NCBI RefSeq assembly: GCF_000284015.1
Contig: NC_016943.1
Location: forward strand, 661,541-725,540
Direction of reading: 5' to 3'
Origin: Blastococcus saxobsidens DD2
GTDB lineage: Bacteria; Actinomycetota; Actinomycetes; Mycobacteriales; Geodermatophilaceae
Length of the DNA: 64,000 nt
Shown piece after piece: positions 1 through 7,147 of the stretch. The notes beneath the pieces were generated by a model. It had not been told where the DNA came from, did not search any database, and worked only from the letters and a program-made list of their open reading frames with translations. Position numbers and translations under genes: made by a program. How positions within the stretch are numbered: the first letter of the stretch is position 1; the number at the start of each line of letters is the position of its first letter.

Positions 1-565
1 GCTCGAGCTCCTCGCCGGTCCGGGCGAGGATGCGCCCGACGTCGAGGGCGACGTTGCCGACGCCGATCACCACGGCCGACCGGACGCCGACCAGCGCGGC
101 CTCGACCATGGCCCGGTCCGCGTCGGGGTGCCCGCAGTACCAGGCGACGACGTCGGTGGCGGCCAGGCTGCCGGGCAGCTCCTCGCCCTCGATGCCCAGG
201 TGCCGGTCGAGCGCGGCCCCGTAGGTGTAGATCACCGCATCGACGTGCTCGCGCAGCTCGGCCAGCGAGATGTCGGTGCCCACCTCGACGTTGCCGACGA
301 ACCGCACGAGCGGGTGGTCGAGGCTGCGGTGCAGCGTGTCCCGGATGGCCCGCATCTTCGGGTGGTCCGGCGCGATCCCGTGGCGCACGAGGCCGAACGG
401 CGTGGGCAGCCGGTCGACCAGGTCGACGGCGACGGGCACCTCGCTCTGCCGGGTGAGGGCGTCGGCGGCGAAGATGCCGGCGGGGCCGGCACCGACGACG
501 GCCACCCGCAGGGGGTGGCCGGCGGACGGGGGAGCGGGGGAACCGTCATCGACCACGACTGGCAT
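1..565 (-). CDS. fprA: Ferredoxin/adrenodoxin-NADP reductase, FprA type (N-terminal part, cut by window edge)
   Basis: FAD- and NADP-binding flavoprotein that passes electrons from NADPH to ferredoxin, for example for cytochrome P450s; cytosolic. Reading from the ATG at 565, a Rossmann GAGPAG motif appears at about residues 25-30. Next come the family signature LPTPFGLVRHGIAPDHPK, the segment VRFVGNVEVG, and the second dinucleotide motif IGVGNVALDVGRIL near the cut. These match mycobacterial FprA block by block. Only about 188 of the usual ~450 residues are present, because the C-terminus lies left of base 1. The start is the first ATG in frame and places the GxGxxG motif 24 residues in, slightly later than in FprA. 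It is divergent from the monooxygenase gene at 639. Confidence 0.9.
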   Translation of the reverse strand, partial: MPVVVDDGSPAPPSAGHPLRVAVVGAGPAGIFAADALTRQSEVPVAVDLVDRLPTPFGLVRHGIAPDHPKMRAIRDTLHRSLDHPLVRFVGNVEVGTDISLAELREHVDAVIYTYGAALDRHLGIEGEELPGSLAATDVVAWYCGHPDADRAMVEAALVGVRSAVVIGVGNVALDVGRILARTGEELE

Positions 566-638
566 CCTGACCCGGCCGGGGCCGCTCCACCAGAGCAACC
601 GCCCAGGTTCCCTGATCACAGTCGCTCCAGGAGGCCCC

Positions 639-947
639 GTGTCCGTCGTCGTCGTCGCCACTCTCACGCCCAAGCCCGACGCGGTGGACGCCGTCCGGGA
701 GGCGATCCTGGCCGCCGTGCCGAAGGTGCATGCCGAGCCGGGCTGCGAGCTCTACGCGCTGCACGAGGGGGACGGGATCTTCGTCATGGTGGAGCGGTGG
801 GAGAGCCCGGAGGCGCTCCGCACCCACGGCAAGGCCGAGGCCCTGACGACGCTGGGCGCCGCGCTGGCCGACAAGCTGGCCGCTGCGCCGGAGGTGCGCC
901 GGCTGGCCGCCGTGCCCGCCGGCGACGCCGACAAGGGCGCCGTCTGA
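639..947 (+). CDS. Antibiotic biosynthesis monooxygenase (ABM) / putative quinol monooxygenase family protein
   Basis: Small single-domain protein of 102 residues, the normal size for ABM (ferredoxin-like alpha+beta barrel) proteins of the YgiN/LsrG/ActVA-Orf6 type. Visible hallmarks are the opening strand SVVVVATLTPKPDAVDAVRE, the central EPGCELYALHEGD, and the MVERWESPEALRTH segment typical of the fold. Homologues oxidise quinols or act as heme-degrading or signal-modifying enzymes, so the substrate cannot be named. The GTG at 639 is chosen because an AGGAG ribosome-binding site lies just upstream (about 629-633). It is transcribed away from the reductase at 1-565, and the shared intergenic stretch of about 70 bp probably holds both promoters. 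Confidence 0.8.
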   Translation: MSVVVVATLTPKPDAVDAVREAILAAVPKVHAEPGCELYALHEGDGIFVMVERWESPEALRTHGKAEALTTLGAALADKLAAAPEVRRLAAVPAGDADKGAV

Positions 948-1071
948 CCCAGCTCCATGAGTGGTGGGATGTGGCCACACGGCGGCGGTTGCATCGCGCC
1001 CGGGTCGGCCCTCGGCCGTGGGCCGGCAGCGCGGTCCACATCCCGACGCTGTCGATCGCCGCAGATCCGGG

Positions 1072-3108
1072 TCAGAACGGGGGCGGTTCGGTCTGAGCGA
1101 CCAGGCCGGTGGGTGTGGTGACGGTGAGGGTGCCGGTCGGGTCGAGGTCGTAGGTCCAGCCGGGTGCCTGGTGTTTGCCGCGGTGGTGGCCGGTGCAGAA
1201 GCCGGTGAGGTTCTCCGCACTGGTCGGCCCGTCGGGGTAGGGCGTGTTGTGGTCCAGTTCCCCGCCCCGCGGGACGCGGCGGCGGCAGCCGGCGAAGCGG
1301 CAGCGGCGGTCGCGGGCGCGCAGGTACCGGTCCAGTGCCGCCCCGGGTCGGTAGCCGTCGGTGGGTGGTGGCGGGCCGAGGCCGGGCCGACCGGTGAGGT
1401 CGTGCTCGCAGGTCTCGGGCCGGCGGGTGCAGGCCGGTCGGCCGCAGTGCGCCCTGCGGCGTAGTTCGCGGGCGTCGGTGAGTGCCAGCAGGGCGCCGGT
1501 GAGCTCGTCGACGACCGCGATGCGTGGCCGGTCGACCAGCGTGCCGCCACCGGATCGGTCGAGCAGTTCGGCCAGCGCGGCGCGTTGGGGGGCGGTCGCC
1601 GCGACCAACGCTGCCAGGTCCGATCCGGCCGCGTCGATCCGGCCGGCCGGGCTGCGCCGCCAGCTCTCCTCGTCCTCGTGGTCGGCCAGCCGCGCCCGGT
1701 CGACCGCCCCGGAGGCGCGGTTCATCGCCCGGTCCAGCGCCAGCAGGGCGAGGCTCGCCTCGTCCACGGCCGCATGCGCGGCCGGCCACAGCCCGGCCGG
1801 CGCCGGGGCCGGGGCCGGGGCCGGGGCCCCGCAGGACGCGGACTCCGTGGCCGCCCACCGCTCGCCCTCCCGGGTGGGGACGGCTGCGTGCGCTGCGCCC
1901 GGCCCGCCATCGTCGGCCCGGAGCTGGGCGGCCCCTCGGACATCCTCGTCCCAGAGCCGCTGCCGCACCTCCGGTGGCGGATCCTCCTCACCGCCCCATC
2001 CGCCGGCCAGGACGCGGGCCTCCATCTCCGCCCACCACCGCTCATCGGCGTCGCGCAGCCAGTCCGGCCAGGTCTCCGGCGGCGACGTCTCGACCTCCCA
2101 CTGCGCGAGCAGGTGGCCGGGGCGCGGGCCCTCGCCGGTCGACCCGGTATCCGCCGGGCCTGCTGCCGCAGGCGCCAGCAGACCGAGGCCGCGCGCCAGC
2201 GCCCGGACCATCTCGGCCGGCACCGGCTCACCGCCGATCTCGCCGGGTTCCTCGCCACCGGCCAGGGTCCGCACCCCGGCCACGACGGTGAGCTGCGCCT
2301 GTACCGGCGGCAGCCGGCTCTCACCCGGGCGCAGCACCAGGTCGAGCAGCACGTCGGCCATCTTCTGCCCCCGGGTGCGGCGGTCCTCGGGGTCGTCGAG
2401 GGCGTCGGCGTACCGGCCCAGCACGTCGACCACCGCCTGCGCCTCGGGCACGCTCAGCAGCGACTCGACCACCGCCATCCCGTCCCGACGGTCGGGCCGG
2501 ACGGAGACGCCGCGCTCGCGCAGGGCCTGGAGCAGCCGCTCGGCGTCCTGACGGGCCAGGCCCAGCCGGCGGGCCTTGGCAGCGAGCTGGGCGGGGGTCG
2601 TGACCCGATCCGCGGCCCAGTCCAGCAGGGCCTTCTCCGTCCGTGCGCGCACGGCGTCGTCGGTGATGGGCGCGACCCGTTCCAGCATCGTCCACAGGTG
2701 CCCGACGTGCAGCACGCCCGCCTCCAGCGCGGCCAGGGTGCCGGGCAGCCGGTGCACGAGTGTCAACGACCGCGTCAGCAGCTGTTCCGCAGCCTCGGTG
2801 GAGAGCGACAGCGCGACGGCGAGCTCCTGCGCCGCCCACTCGCTGACATCGGCGAGCACCTGCGGCCGGGCCGCCCGCCGCTCGGCGCTCATGGCACCCG
2901 GCTCACCCGGCTGCCGGTCCACCGACGCCGGCCGGGACGCCGCGAACTCCGCCACCGCCCGCGCTCGCACCGCCGTCTGCCGGGCGATCTCCCGATCGGC
3001 CGCCTGCACCGCGCCCAACGGCCCCGACGCCCAGCCGGCCACGGGTGCACCGGATGTGCCGGATGTGCCGGCCGCGACAGTGGGCTCCTGCTCCATGTGT
3101 TCGATCAT
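1072..3108 (-). CDS. 13E12-repeat family protein: DUF222 domain plus C-terminal HNH endonuclease
   Basis: Member of the actinobacterial 13E12/DUF222-HNH family, present in many copies in mycobacteria and Geodermatophilaceae; biological role unknown. The N-terminal half has the DUF222 helices, with the sequence TEAAEQLLTRSLTLVHRLPG and repeated mentions of VHRLP/GLLHVGH-like segments. The C-terminus carries an HNH fold: CRFAGCRRRVPRGGELDHN, then TSAENLTGFCTGHHRGKH, giving paired cysteines plus the catalytic D-H and H-H. A run of alternating Ala-Pro (about 1800-1830, GGGGCC repeats in the DNA) forms a linker and may vary in length between strains. The reading frame stays open to 3183; I use the ATG at 3108 (MIEHMEQEP), and no clear Shine-Dalgarno decides between the starts. 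Confidence 0.8.
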   Translation of the reverse strand: MIEHMEQEPTVAAGTSGTSGAPVAGWASGPLGAVQAADREIARQTAVRARAVAEFAASRPASVDRQPGEPGAMSAERRAARPQVLADVSEWAAQELAVALSLSTEAAEQLLTRSLTLVHRLPGTLAALEAGVLHVGHLWTMLERVAPITDDAVRARTEKALLDWAADRVTTPAQLAAKARRLGLARQDAERLLQALRERGVSVRPDRRDGMAVVESLLSVPEAQAVVDVLGRYADALDDPEDRRTRGQKMADVLLDLVLRPGESRLPPVQAQLTVVAGVRTLAGGEEPGEIGGEPVPAEMVRALARGLGLLAPAAAGPADTGSTGEGPRPGHLLAQWEVETSPPETWPDWLRDADERWWAEMEARVLAGGWGGEEDPPPEVRQRLWDEDVRGAAQLRADDGGPGAAHAAVPTREGERWAATESASCGAPAPAPAPAPAGLWPAAHAAVDEASLALLALDRAMNRASGAVDRARLADHEDEESWRRSPAGRIDAAGSDLAALVAATAPQRAALAELLDRSGGGTLVDRPRIAVVDELTGALLALTDARELRRRAHCGRPACTRRPETCEHDLTGRPGLGPPPPTDGYRPGAALDRYLRARDRRCRFAGCRRRVPRGGELDHNTPYPDGPTSAENLTGFCTGHHRGKHQAPGWTYDLDPTGTLTVTTPTGLVAQTEPPPF

Positions 3109-3215
3109 ATGTTCGGCCACTGACAGAAATGGGTCGCGATAGTGGTGGGTGGCCAGCACGATCGTCGCGCGTCCGACCGCCACTCACTCGCGGATCCCGG
3201 GTCTGACCGGGGGTG

Positions 3216-4292
3216 TCAGCGGCAGGCGTGGTTGTGGTCCAGGTCGTCCTCGACGTACTGGACCAGCGTCACCGTGCCGCCGGGCACCAGCGGGTCGTCG
3301 TCGCAGGTGTCCCGGGCGTCCTCGAGATCGTCGGCGCCGGCCAGCCAGCTGTCGAGGCCGGCCAGGTTGCTGTACCTGGGTACCTCGCCGACGATCCGGC
3401 CCCACTGGTAGCCGGTCGAGTAGACGCCGACCTCGGCATCCTCGGACAGCAGGTAGGCGGCCATGCCCTCGAGCGTGGCGCGGTTGCGGTCGCGGGCGTC
3501 GTCGGAGCCGATCTGCCAGGTGTTCATCGTCTCGACGTCGAGCCACCAGGTGTACCGCGAGGGCTGGCTGTCCACCCGCGCCGACCGCGCGGCCGGCCGC
3601 ACGAAGGAGAGGGCACTGTTCTCCGCCCGCTCCCACCCGTACTGCCACGAGCAGGCCAGGGAGTTGCCGCCGTCGCAGTCGCCGTACGGGGTGTCCCCGT
3701 CGGTGGGCCACGTGGTGACCAGGTCGAGCACCTGGCCCGGGTTCGCGGTGTTCAGGTACAGCTGTGCGGCGGGCTGGTCGTCCACCCGGCCGGAGGATCC
3801 GTGCGCCCAGGCCAGCTGGTGGGACAGGCAGGGGTTGGCCCGGGTGGAGAGCCCGCCGTTGACGCCCACGATCGCGAAGGCCCGGTCGTCGGGGAGGTCG
3901 GTGCCGCACTGCGGATGAGAGACGTCGTAGCCGAGGGAGGTGCCGGACCGGGTCCGGTCGGCCTCGGCCTGGTCGGCGTCGGTCTCTGCCTCGGCCTCGT
4001 CCTGGTCGGCCTCGGTCTCGGCCTGGTCGGCCTCGGTCTCGGCCTGCTCGGTCTCGGCCTGGTCGGCGTCGGCCTGCTCGGCGTCGTCCTGCTCGGCCTC
4101 GGCGCGTGACGATCGGGTGTCCCGCTCCGTGGGGAGCGCTCGCTCCGCGCGCTCCGTCTGGCTCGACTGCTCGCTGCCTGCCTCCGGTCGGGTGCCGGTC
4201 TCGGCGGCGCCCGCGGTCGCCGGTGCACCGAGCAGCGCGACCACGGCGCTGGTCGTGACGACGACGGATCCCAGGGCAGATCTCATTCCCAT
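3216..4292 (-). CDS. Secreted protein: acidic Glu/Ala/Asp-rich repeat region plus GH25-like/DUF1906-type domain
   Basis: Exported protein of 358 residues. A signal peptide (MGMRSALGSVVVTTSAVVALL, cleavage near AGAAE) leads to about 80 residues built from near-repeats of ADQAETE/EQAETEAD, a strongly acidic, probably extended or coiled spacer. The C-terminal ~230 residues start with LGYDVSHPQCG and contain FAIVGVNGG, TWWLDVETMNTW and GVYSTGYQWGRIVG. These are features of the TIM-barrel fold of GH25 lysozymes and DUF1906 proteins, including the D-x-E on a core strand (DVE). A wall-hydrolase or wall-binding role is an inference. The ATG at 4292 is preferred because GGGAG lies about 9 bases upstream. 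The DNA encoding the spacer is a degenerate tandem repeat (about 3955-4100). Confidence 0.7.
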   Translation of the reverse strand: MGMRSALGSVVVTTSAVVALLGAPATAGAAETGTRPEAGSEQSSQTERAERALPTERDTRSSRAEAEQDDAEQADADQAETEQAETEADQAETEADQDEAEAETDADQAEADRTRSGTSLGYDVSHPQCGTDLPDDRAFAIVGVNGGLSTRANPCLSHQLAWAHGSSGRVDDQPAAQLYLNTANPGQVLDLVTTWPTDGDTPYGDCDGGNSLACSWQYGWERAENSALSFVRPAARSARVDSQPSRYTWWLDVETMNTWQIGSDDARDRNRATLEGMAAYLLSEDAEVGVYSTGYQWGRIVGEVPRYSNLAGLDSWLAGADDLEDARDTCDDDPLVPGGTVTLVQYVEDDLDHNHACR

Positions 4293-4329
4293 CGACGGTA
4301 CTCCCGGCTCCGGTGCGACGTCCGGCTGC

Positions 4330-5139
4330 TCAGGTGGCCTGGCAGACCGGGCACCAGTAGAGGTTGCGCCCGACCATGACCTGGGTGCGGATCTCCGTGC
4401 CGCAGATCCGGCAGGGCAGGCCGGTGCGCCGGTACACGTAATGGGCGTCCTCGGGCCGCGCGGCGCCGCTGCGCCGGGACCGGTTCTCCGGCCGGGTGGT
4501 GACGATGCGGCCCATCCGGACGCCGGACCGCATGAGCGCGACCAGGTCCGGCCACATCCGGGCCCACAGGTCCGCATCGATCTCCCGCCCCGGCCGGAAC
4601 GGGGAGACCCGGTGCCGGAAGAGCAGTTCGGCCCGGTACACATTGCCGATACCGGCCAGCACCGACTGGTCCATGAGCAGGGTGCCGACGGCCGTGCGGC
4701 TGCCGGCGATCCGTCGGTGCGCGAGGGTGCCGTCGGTCCGGGGCCGCAGCGGATCGGGCCCCAGCCGGCCGAGGATGTGGTCGACCTCAGGCGTGCTGAG
4801 CACCTCGCACGTTGTCGGGCCGCGCAGGTCTGTCCACACCCCGGCCCCGGCCGGACCGTCGGCTTCCCAGCGCATCCGGAGCGCGCCCTTCGCCGGCGGG
4901 GGCGTACCCGTCCCGGTGGTGAAGCTGCCGTAGAGCCCGAGGTGCACATGCAGGCTGTCACCCCCGAAGCGGGCGAACAGGTGCTTGCCGTAGGAGTACG
5001 CCTCGTCGAGGACGCGGCCGTCGAGCAGTGCGGCACCGGCCCCGAACCGGCCCTGCGGGCTGGTGACGTGCACGGGCCGGCCGGCGAACAGCAGCTGCTG
5101 CTCCCGCGCCAGGCGGTACAGGGTGTGGCCCTCGGGCAT
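4330..5139 (-). CDS. nei: Fpg/Nei family DNA glycosylase (endonuclease VIII-like)
   Basis: Base-excision-repair glycosylase/AP lyase of 269 residues, the normal length. The N-terminus MPEGHT supplies the catalytic Pro2 and Glu3 (Pro2 is the Schiff-base nucleophile after Met removal). The family signatures GKHLFARF and VHLGLYG follow, with the H2TH segment DQSVLAGIGNVYRAELLF at about residues 155-172. At the C-terminus is the zinc finger CRIC-x16-CPVC. The MPEGHT start and the HVTSPQGRF block resemble mycobacterial Rv2464c (Nei1), so oxidised pyrimidines are the expected substrate. It lies head-to-tail about 35 bp from the GNAT gene at 5175 and could be co-transcribed with it. Confidence 0.92.
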   Translation of the reverse strand: MPEGHTLYRLAREQQLLFAGRPVHVTSPQGRFGAGAALLDGRVLDEAYSYGKHLFARFGGDSLHVHLGLYGSFTTGTGTPPPAKGALRMRWEADGPAGAGVWTDLRGPTTCEVLSTPEVDHILGRLGPDPLRPRTDGTLAHRRIAGSRTAVGTLLMDQSVLAGIGNVYRAELLFRHRVSPFRPGREIDADLWARMWPDLVALMRSGVRMGRIVTTRPENRSRRSGAARPEDAHYVYRRTGLPCRICGTEIRTQVMVGRNLYWCPVCQAT

Positions 5140-5174
5140 CCGCGCAGCCTAGGTGCCCGCCCGCGGCGCCCCGG

Positions 5175-5495
5175 TCAGCGGTCGGCGGTCTCCAGGCCGA
5201 AGTGCGGGCGGTCGCCGACGGCGACCAGGTCGACCAGCTCGGGGTGCTGCTGGATGTAGTGCCGCACGAAGGAGCAGTAGGGGAGCACGGTGAGGCCGCG
5301 CTCGCGCGCGGCGGAGAGCACGCCGGCGACCAGCGCCTTCCCGATGCCCTGACCGCCCAGAGAGGGGTCCACCTCGGTGTGCGGGAGCGTCATCTGCCCG
5401 TTCTCGACGTGGTAACTGGCCAGCCCGACGACGCGTTCGCCCTGCCGGACCTCGAAGCGGCCCCGCTCGGGGACGTCGACCACCGTGGTCTCCAT
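5175..5495 (-). CDS. Small GNAT-type N-acetyltransferase (Acetyltransf_CG / YjdJ-like)
   Basis: A 106-residue minimal GNAT protein. The pattern RFEVRQGERVVGLASYHVENGQ, then HTEVDPSLGGQGIGKALVAG (the acetyl-CoA pyrophosphate loop, GGQGIGKAL) and VLPYCSFVRHYIQQHPEL is that of the PF14542 family. Substrate unknown in these proteins; acetyl-CoA is the expected donor. I chose the ATG at 5495 because GGAAGG/GGTGG lies at a workable distance, while the in-frame GTG at 5507 would have the same purine run almost touching it. It lies directly upstream of nei on the same strand, followed (in chromosome order) by the tRNA-Arg. Confidence 0.8.
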   Translation of the reverse strand: METTVVDVPERGRFEVRQGERVVGLASYHVENGQMTLPHTEVDPSLGGQGIGKALVAGVLSAARERGLTVLPYCSFVRHYIQQHPELVDLVAVGDRPHFGLETADR

Positions 5496-5748
5496 GTCTT
5501 CATCCACCTTCCGTGACCTCCGGCGCCGTTGCCAGAGCTCGACGTATGTCTCAGCACCGTAACCCGTAGAAAGGAGTCCGTCGCTCATCCGTACCGACAT
5601 CGGGTGTGCCGGTGGGGTTCTCCCCCGGGGCCGGCCGGGCGCCCCGGGACGCCGCCGAGGCGACGCTCCGGACCTGGACCGAGGGCCGTGATCCGGGGCA
5701 TGCCACGATGAAGGCCGGGCGGTCTTCCGCATCCCTGGGATGCGTCCC

Positions 5749-5824
5749 GCCCCCGTAGCTCAGGGGATAGAGCATCGGTTTCCTAAACCGTGTGTCGCAG
5801 GTTCGAATCCTGCCGGGGGCACCA
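5749..5824 (+). tRNA. tRNA-Arg (anticodon CCT), integration target
   Basis: Complete cloverleaf. The acceptor GCCCCCG (5749-5755) pairs with CGGGGGC (5814-5820), the D arm is GCTC...GAGC, the anticodon loop TTCCTAA has anticodon CCT (reads AGG), and the T arm is GCAGG TTCGAAT CCTGC. The discriminator is A5821 and CCA is encoded (5822-5824). The 3' half from the anticodon loop to one base past CCA is duplicated at 30172-30217, so the gene is the attachment site of the adjacent element and stays functional because the inserted DNA restores the 3' end. Confidence 0.97.
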
Positions 5825-5825
5825 G
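5780..5825 (+). repeat. attL core: 46-bp direct repeat (left copy, within tRNA-Arg)
   Basis: Starts TTCCTAAACC in the anticodon loop and ends GGGGGCACCAG. It is identical over 46 bp to 30172-30217. The left copy is part of the intact tRNA, and divergence begins immediately on both sides (TAAAG versus CACGT to the right). Confidence 0.95.
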
Positions 5826-5857
5826 TAAAGCCGCTGGTCAGCGCTCCGCCCGGCGCC

Positions 5858-7015
5858 TCAGCCGAGGCGTCGGACGGGCGCCGATCCGCCTTCAGTCCGC
5901 AACCAGTCCGCACGAGCCGCGTCCATCCGGTCTGCGACGGCGTCCAGCTCGTCGCCGAACAGGTGGCCGTACCGGTCCAGCGTCATGGCGGCCGAGGCGT
6001 GCCCGAGCATCGACTGCACCCCCTTGATGGAGGCGCCGGAGGCGATGGCGAGCGATGCGGCCGTGTGACGTAGCTCGTGGGGCACCAGCCCCTCCAGGCC
6101 GGCCGCAGCCGCTGCGCGGTCGAACTGCCTTCGGCGGAAGTTCTGCACCCGCAGCGGCGTCCCGGCCTGTGACGGGAAGACCAGGTCGTCCGGTCCCAGG
6201 CCGGCGAGCTGGCCGGTGAGGTCGTCCCGCAGGAACCGCGGCACGGGCACCCGCCGCCGCGCGTGGGACTTCGGTGGCCCGAAGACCATGCGGCCGTTCA
6301 CGTCGGTCACCGACTCGGCCACCTCGATCCGGCGCCGCAGCAGGTCGACCCGCCGCATGCGCAGTGCTGCCGCCTCGCCCCACCGCAGGCCGGTGTAGCC
6401 GAGCACCAGGACGAGCAGCCGGTGCGGCCCGCAGTGCTCGGCCAGGTGCGCCAGCTCTGCGTGGGTCAGATACCGCCGGTCGGTGGTGGGGAGGCGGGGC
6501 AGGTCCACCCCGGCGGCCGGGTTACGGGCGAGCCGGCCATCCCGGACGGCGGCGTCCAGCATCGAGGTCAGGATGTGGTAGGCCTGTCGCGTCCGGCTCG
6601 CCGACAGGCCCTCCGCACGCATGGCTGCGACCCACGTGACGACGTCGGAGTGCGCCACCTTGGACAGTGGCACCCTTTCCCACGTCGGCAGGACGCGGGT
6701 GGACAGCAGCGAGCGGTAGCTGGCCAGCGTCTTCGGCGTGAGGTGGGCTCGACCGGCCAGCCACGTCTCAGCCCACTGGCCGACGGTCAGACGCGAGCGC
6801 TCCGGATGCACGTAGCTGCCGTGCACGAGGGCCACGGTCTGCTCGTCGAGCCACCGCTGCGCGTCGACCTTTCGGTCGAAGGCCTTGGTGACCTCGCGGC
6901 CGGAGGGGTCGCGGAAGTGCGGCCGGTACCGCTTGCCTTTTCCATAGAGCGCGGTTCGCTCAAGCTTCCCGGTCTCGCGGTTCTTCCGGTGCCAGCGGTC
7001 CTGGATCGTGGCCAT
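5858..7015 (-). CDS. int: Tyrosine recombinase / phage-type integrase
   Basis: Site-specific recombinase of 385 residues, the usual size, that integrates and excises the element at tRNA-Arg. Order of domains: an N-terminal arm-binding region (basic, with GKRYRPHFRDPSG and DRKVDAQRWLDEQ), a SAM-like core-binding domain (LTVGQWAETWLAG ... SASRTRQAYHIL), then the catalytic domain. Catalytic residues seen: Arg in YTGLRWGEA (about residue 211), HELRH (His313, Arg316), GHAS, and the nucleophile Tyr349 in LDRYGHLF. It reads toward the tRNA and ends 33 bp from attL. The two CAGTCCGCA arm-site candidates (5894-5913) fall inside its 3' coding end. The start at 7015 is the first ATG and gives the typical MATIQDRW opening. 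The catalytic residues are intact. Confidence 0.93.
   Translation of the reverse strand: MATIQDRWHRKNRETGKLERTALYGKGKRYRPHFRDPSGREVTKAFDRKVDAQRWLDEQTVALVHGSYVHPERSRLTVGQWAETWLAGRAHLTPKTLASYRSLLSTRVLPTWERVPLSKVAHSDVVTWVAAMRAEGLSASRTRQAYHILTSMLDAAVRDGRLARNPAAGVDLPRLPTTDRRYLTHAELAHLAEHCGPHRLLVLVLGYTGLRWGEAAALRMRRVDLLRRRIEVAESVTDVNGRMVFGPPKSHARRRVPVPRFLRDDLTGQLAGLGPDDLVFPSQAGTPLRVQNFRRRQFDRAAAAAGLEGLVPHELRHTAASLAIASGASIKGVQSMLGHASAAMTLDRYGHLFGDELDAVADRMDAARADWLRTEGGSAPVRRLG
5894..5913 (+). promoter_or_regulatory. Candidate integrase arm-type sites, left end (two CAGTCCGCA copies)
   Basis: CAGTCCGCA occurs at 5894-5902 and 5905-5913, same orientation, 11 bp apart. The same 9-mer occurs three times with the same spacing near the right end (30033-30063). 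One helical turn between copies and placement about 70 bp inside the core match the arm sites bound by the N-terminal domain of tyrosine integrases; an Xis binding site is the alternative. Confidence 0.6.
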
Positions 7016-7147
7016 CGGTTGTCAACCTCCACCTCTTGGTCTACCTCGATCAACCTGCAAGAGAAGCCGTCGGGCCACATCTGTGGAACGCCTCTCCCCG
7101 TGTGGACAAGTTGCCTGCCGAGGGCGGCTCGCTGCGCGGCGGCCGGT

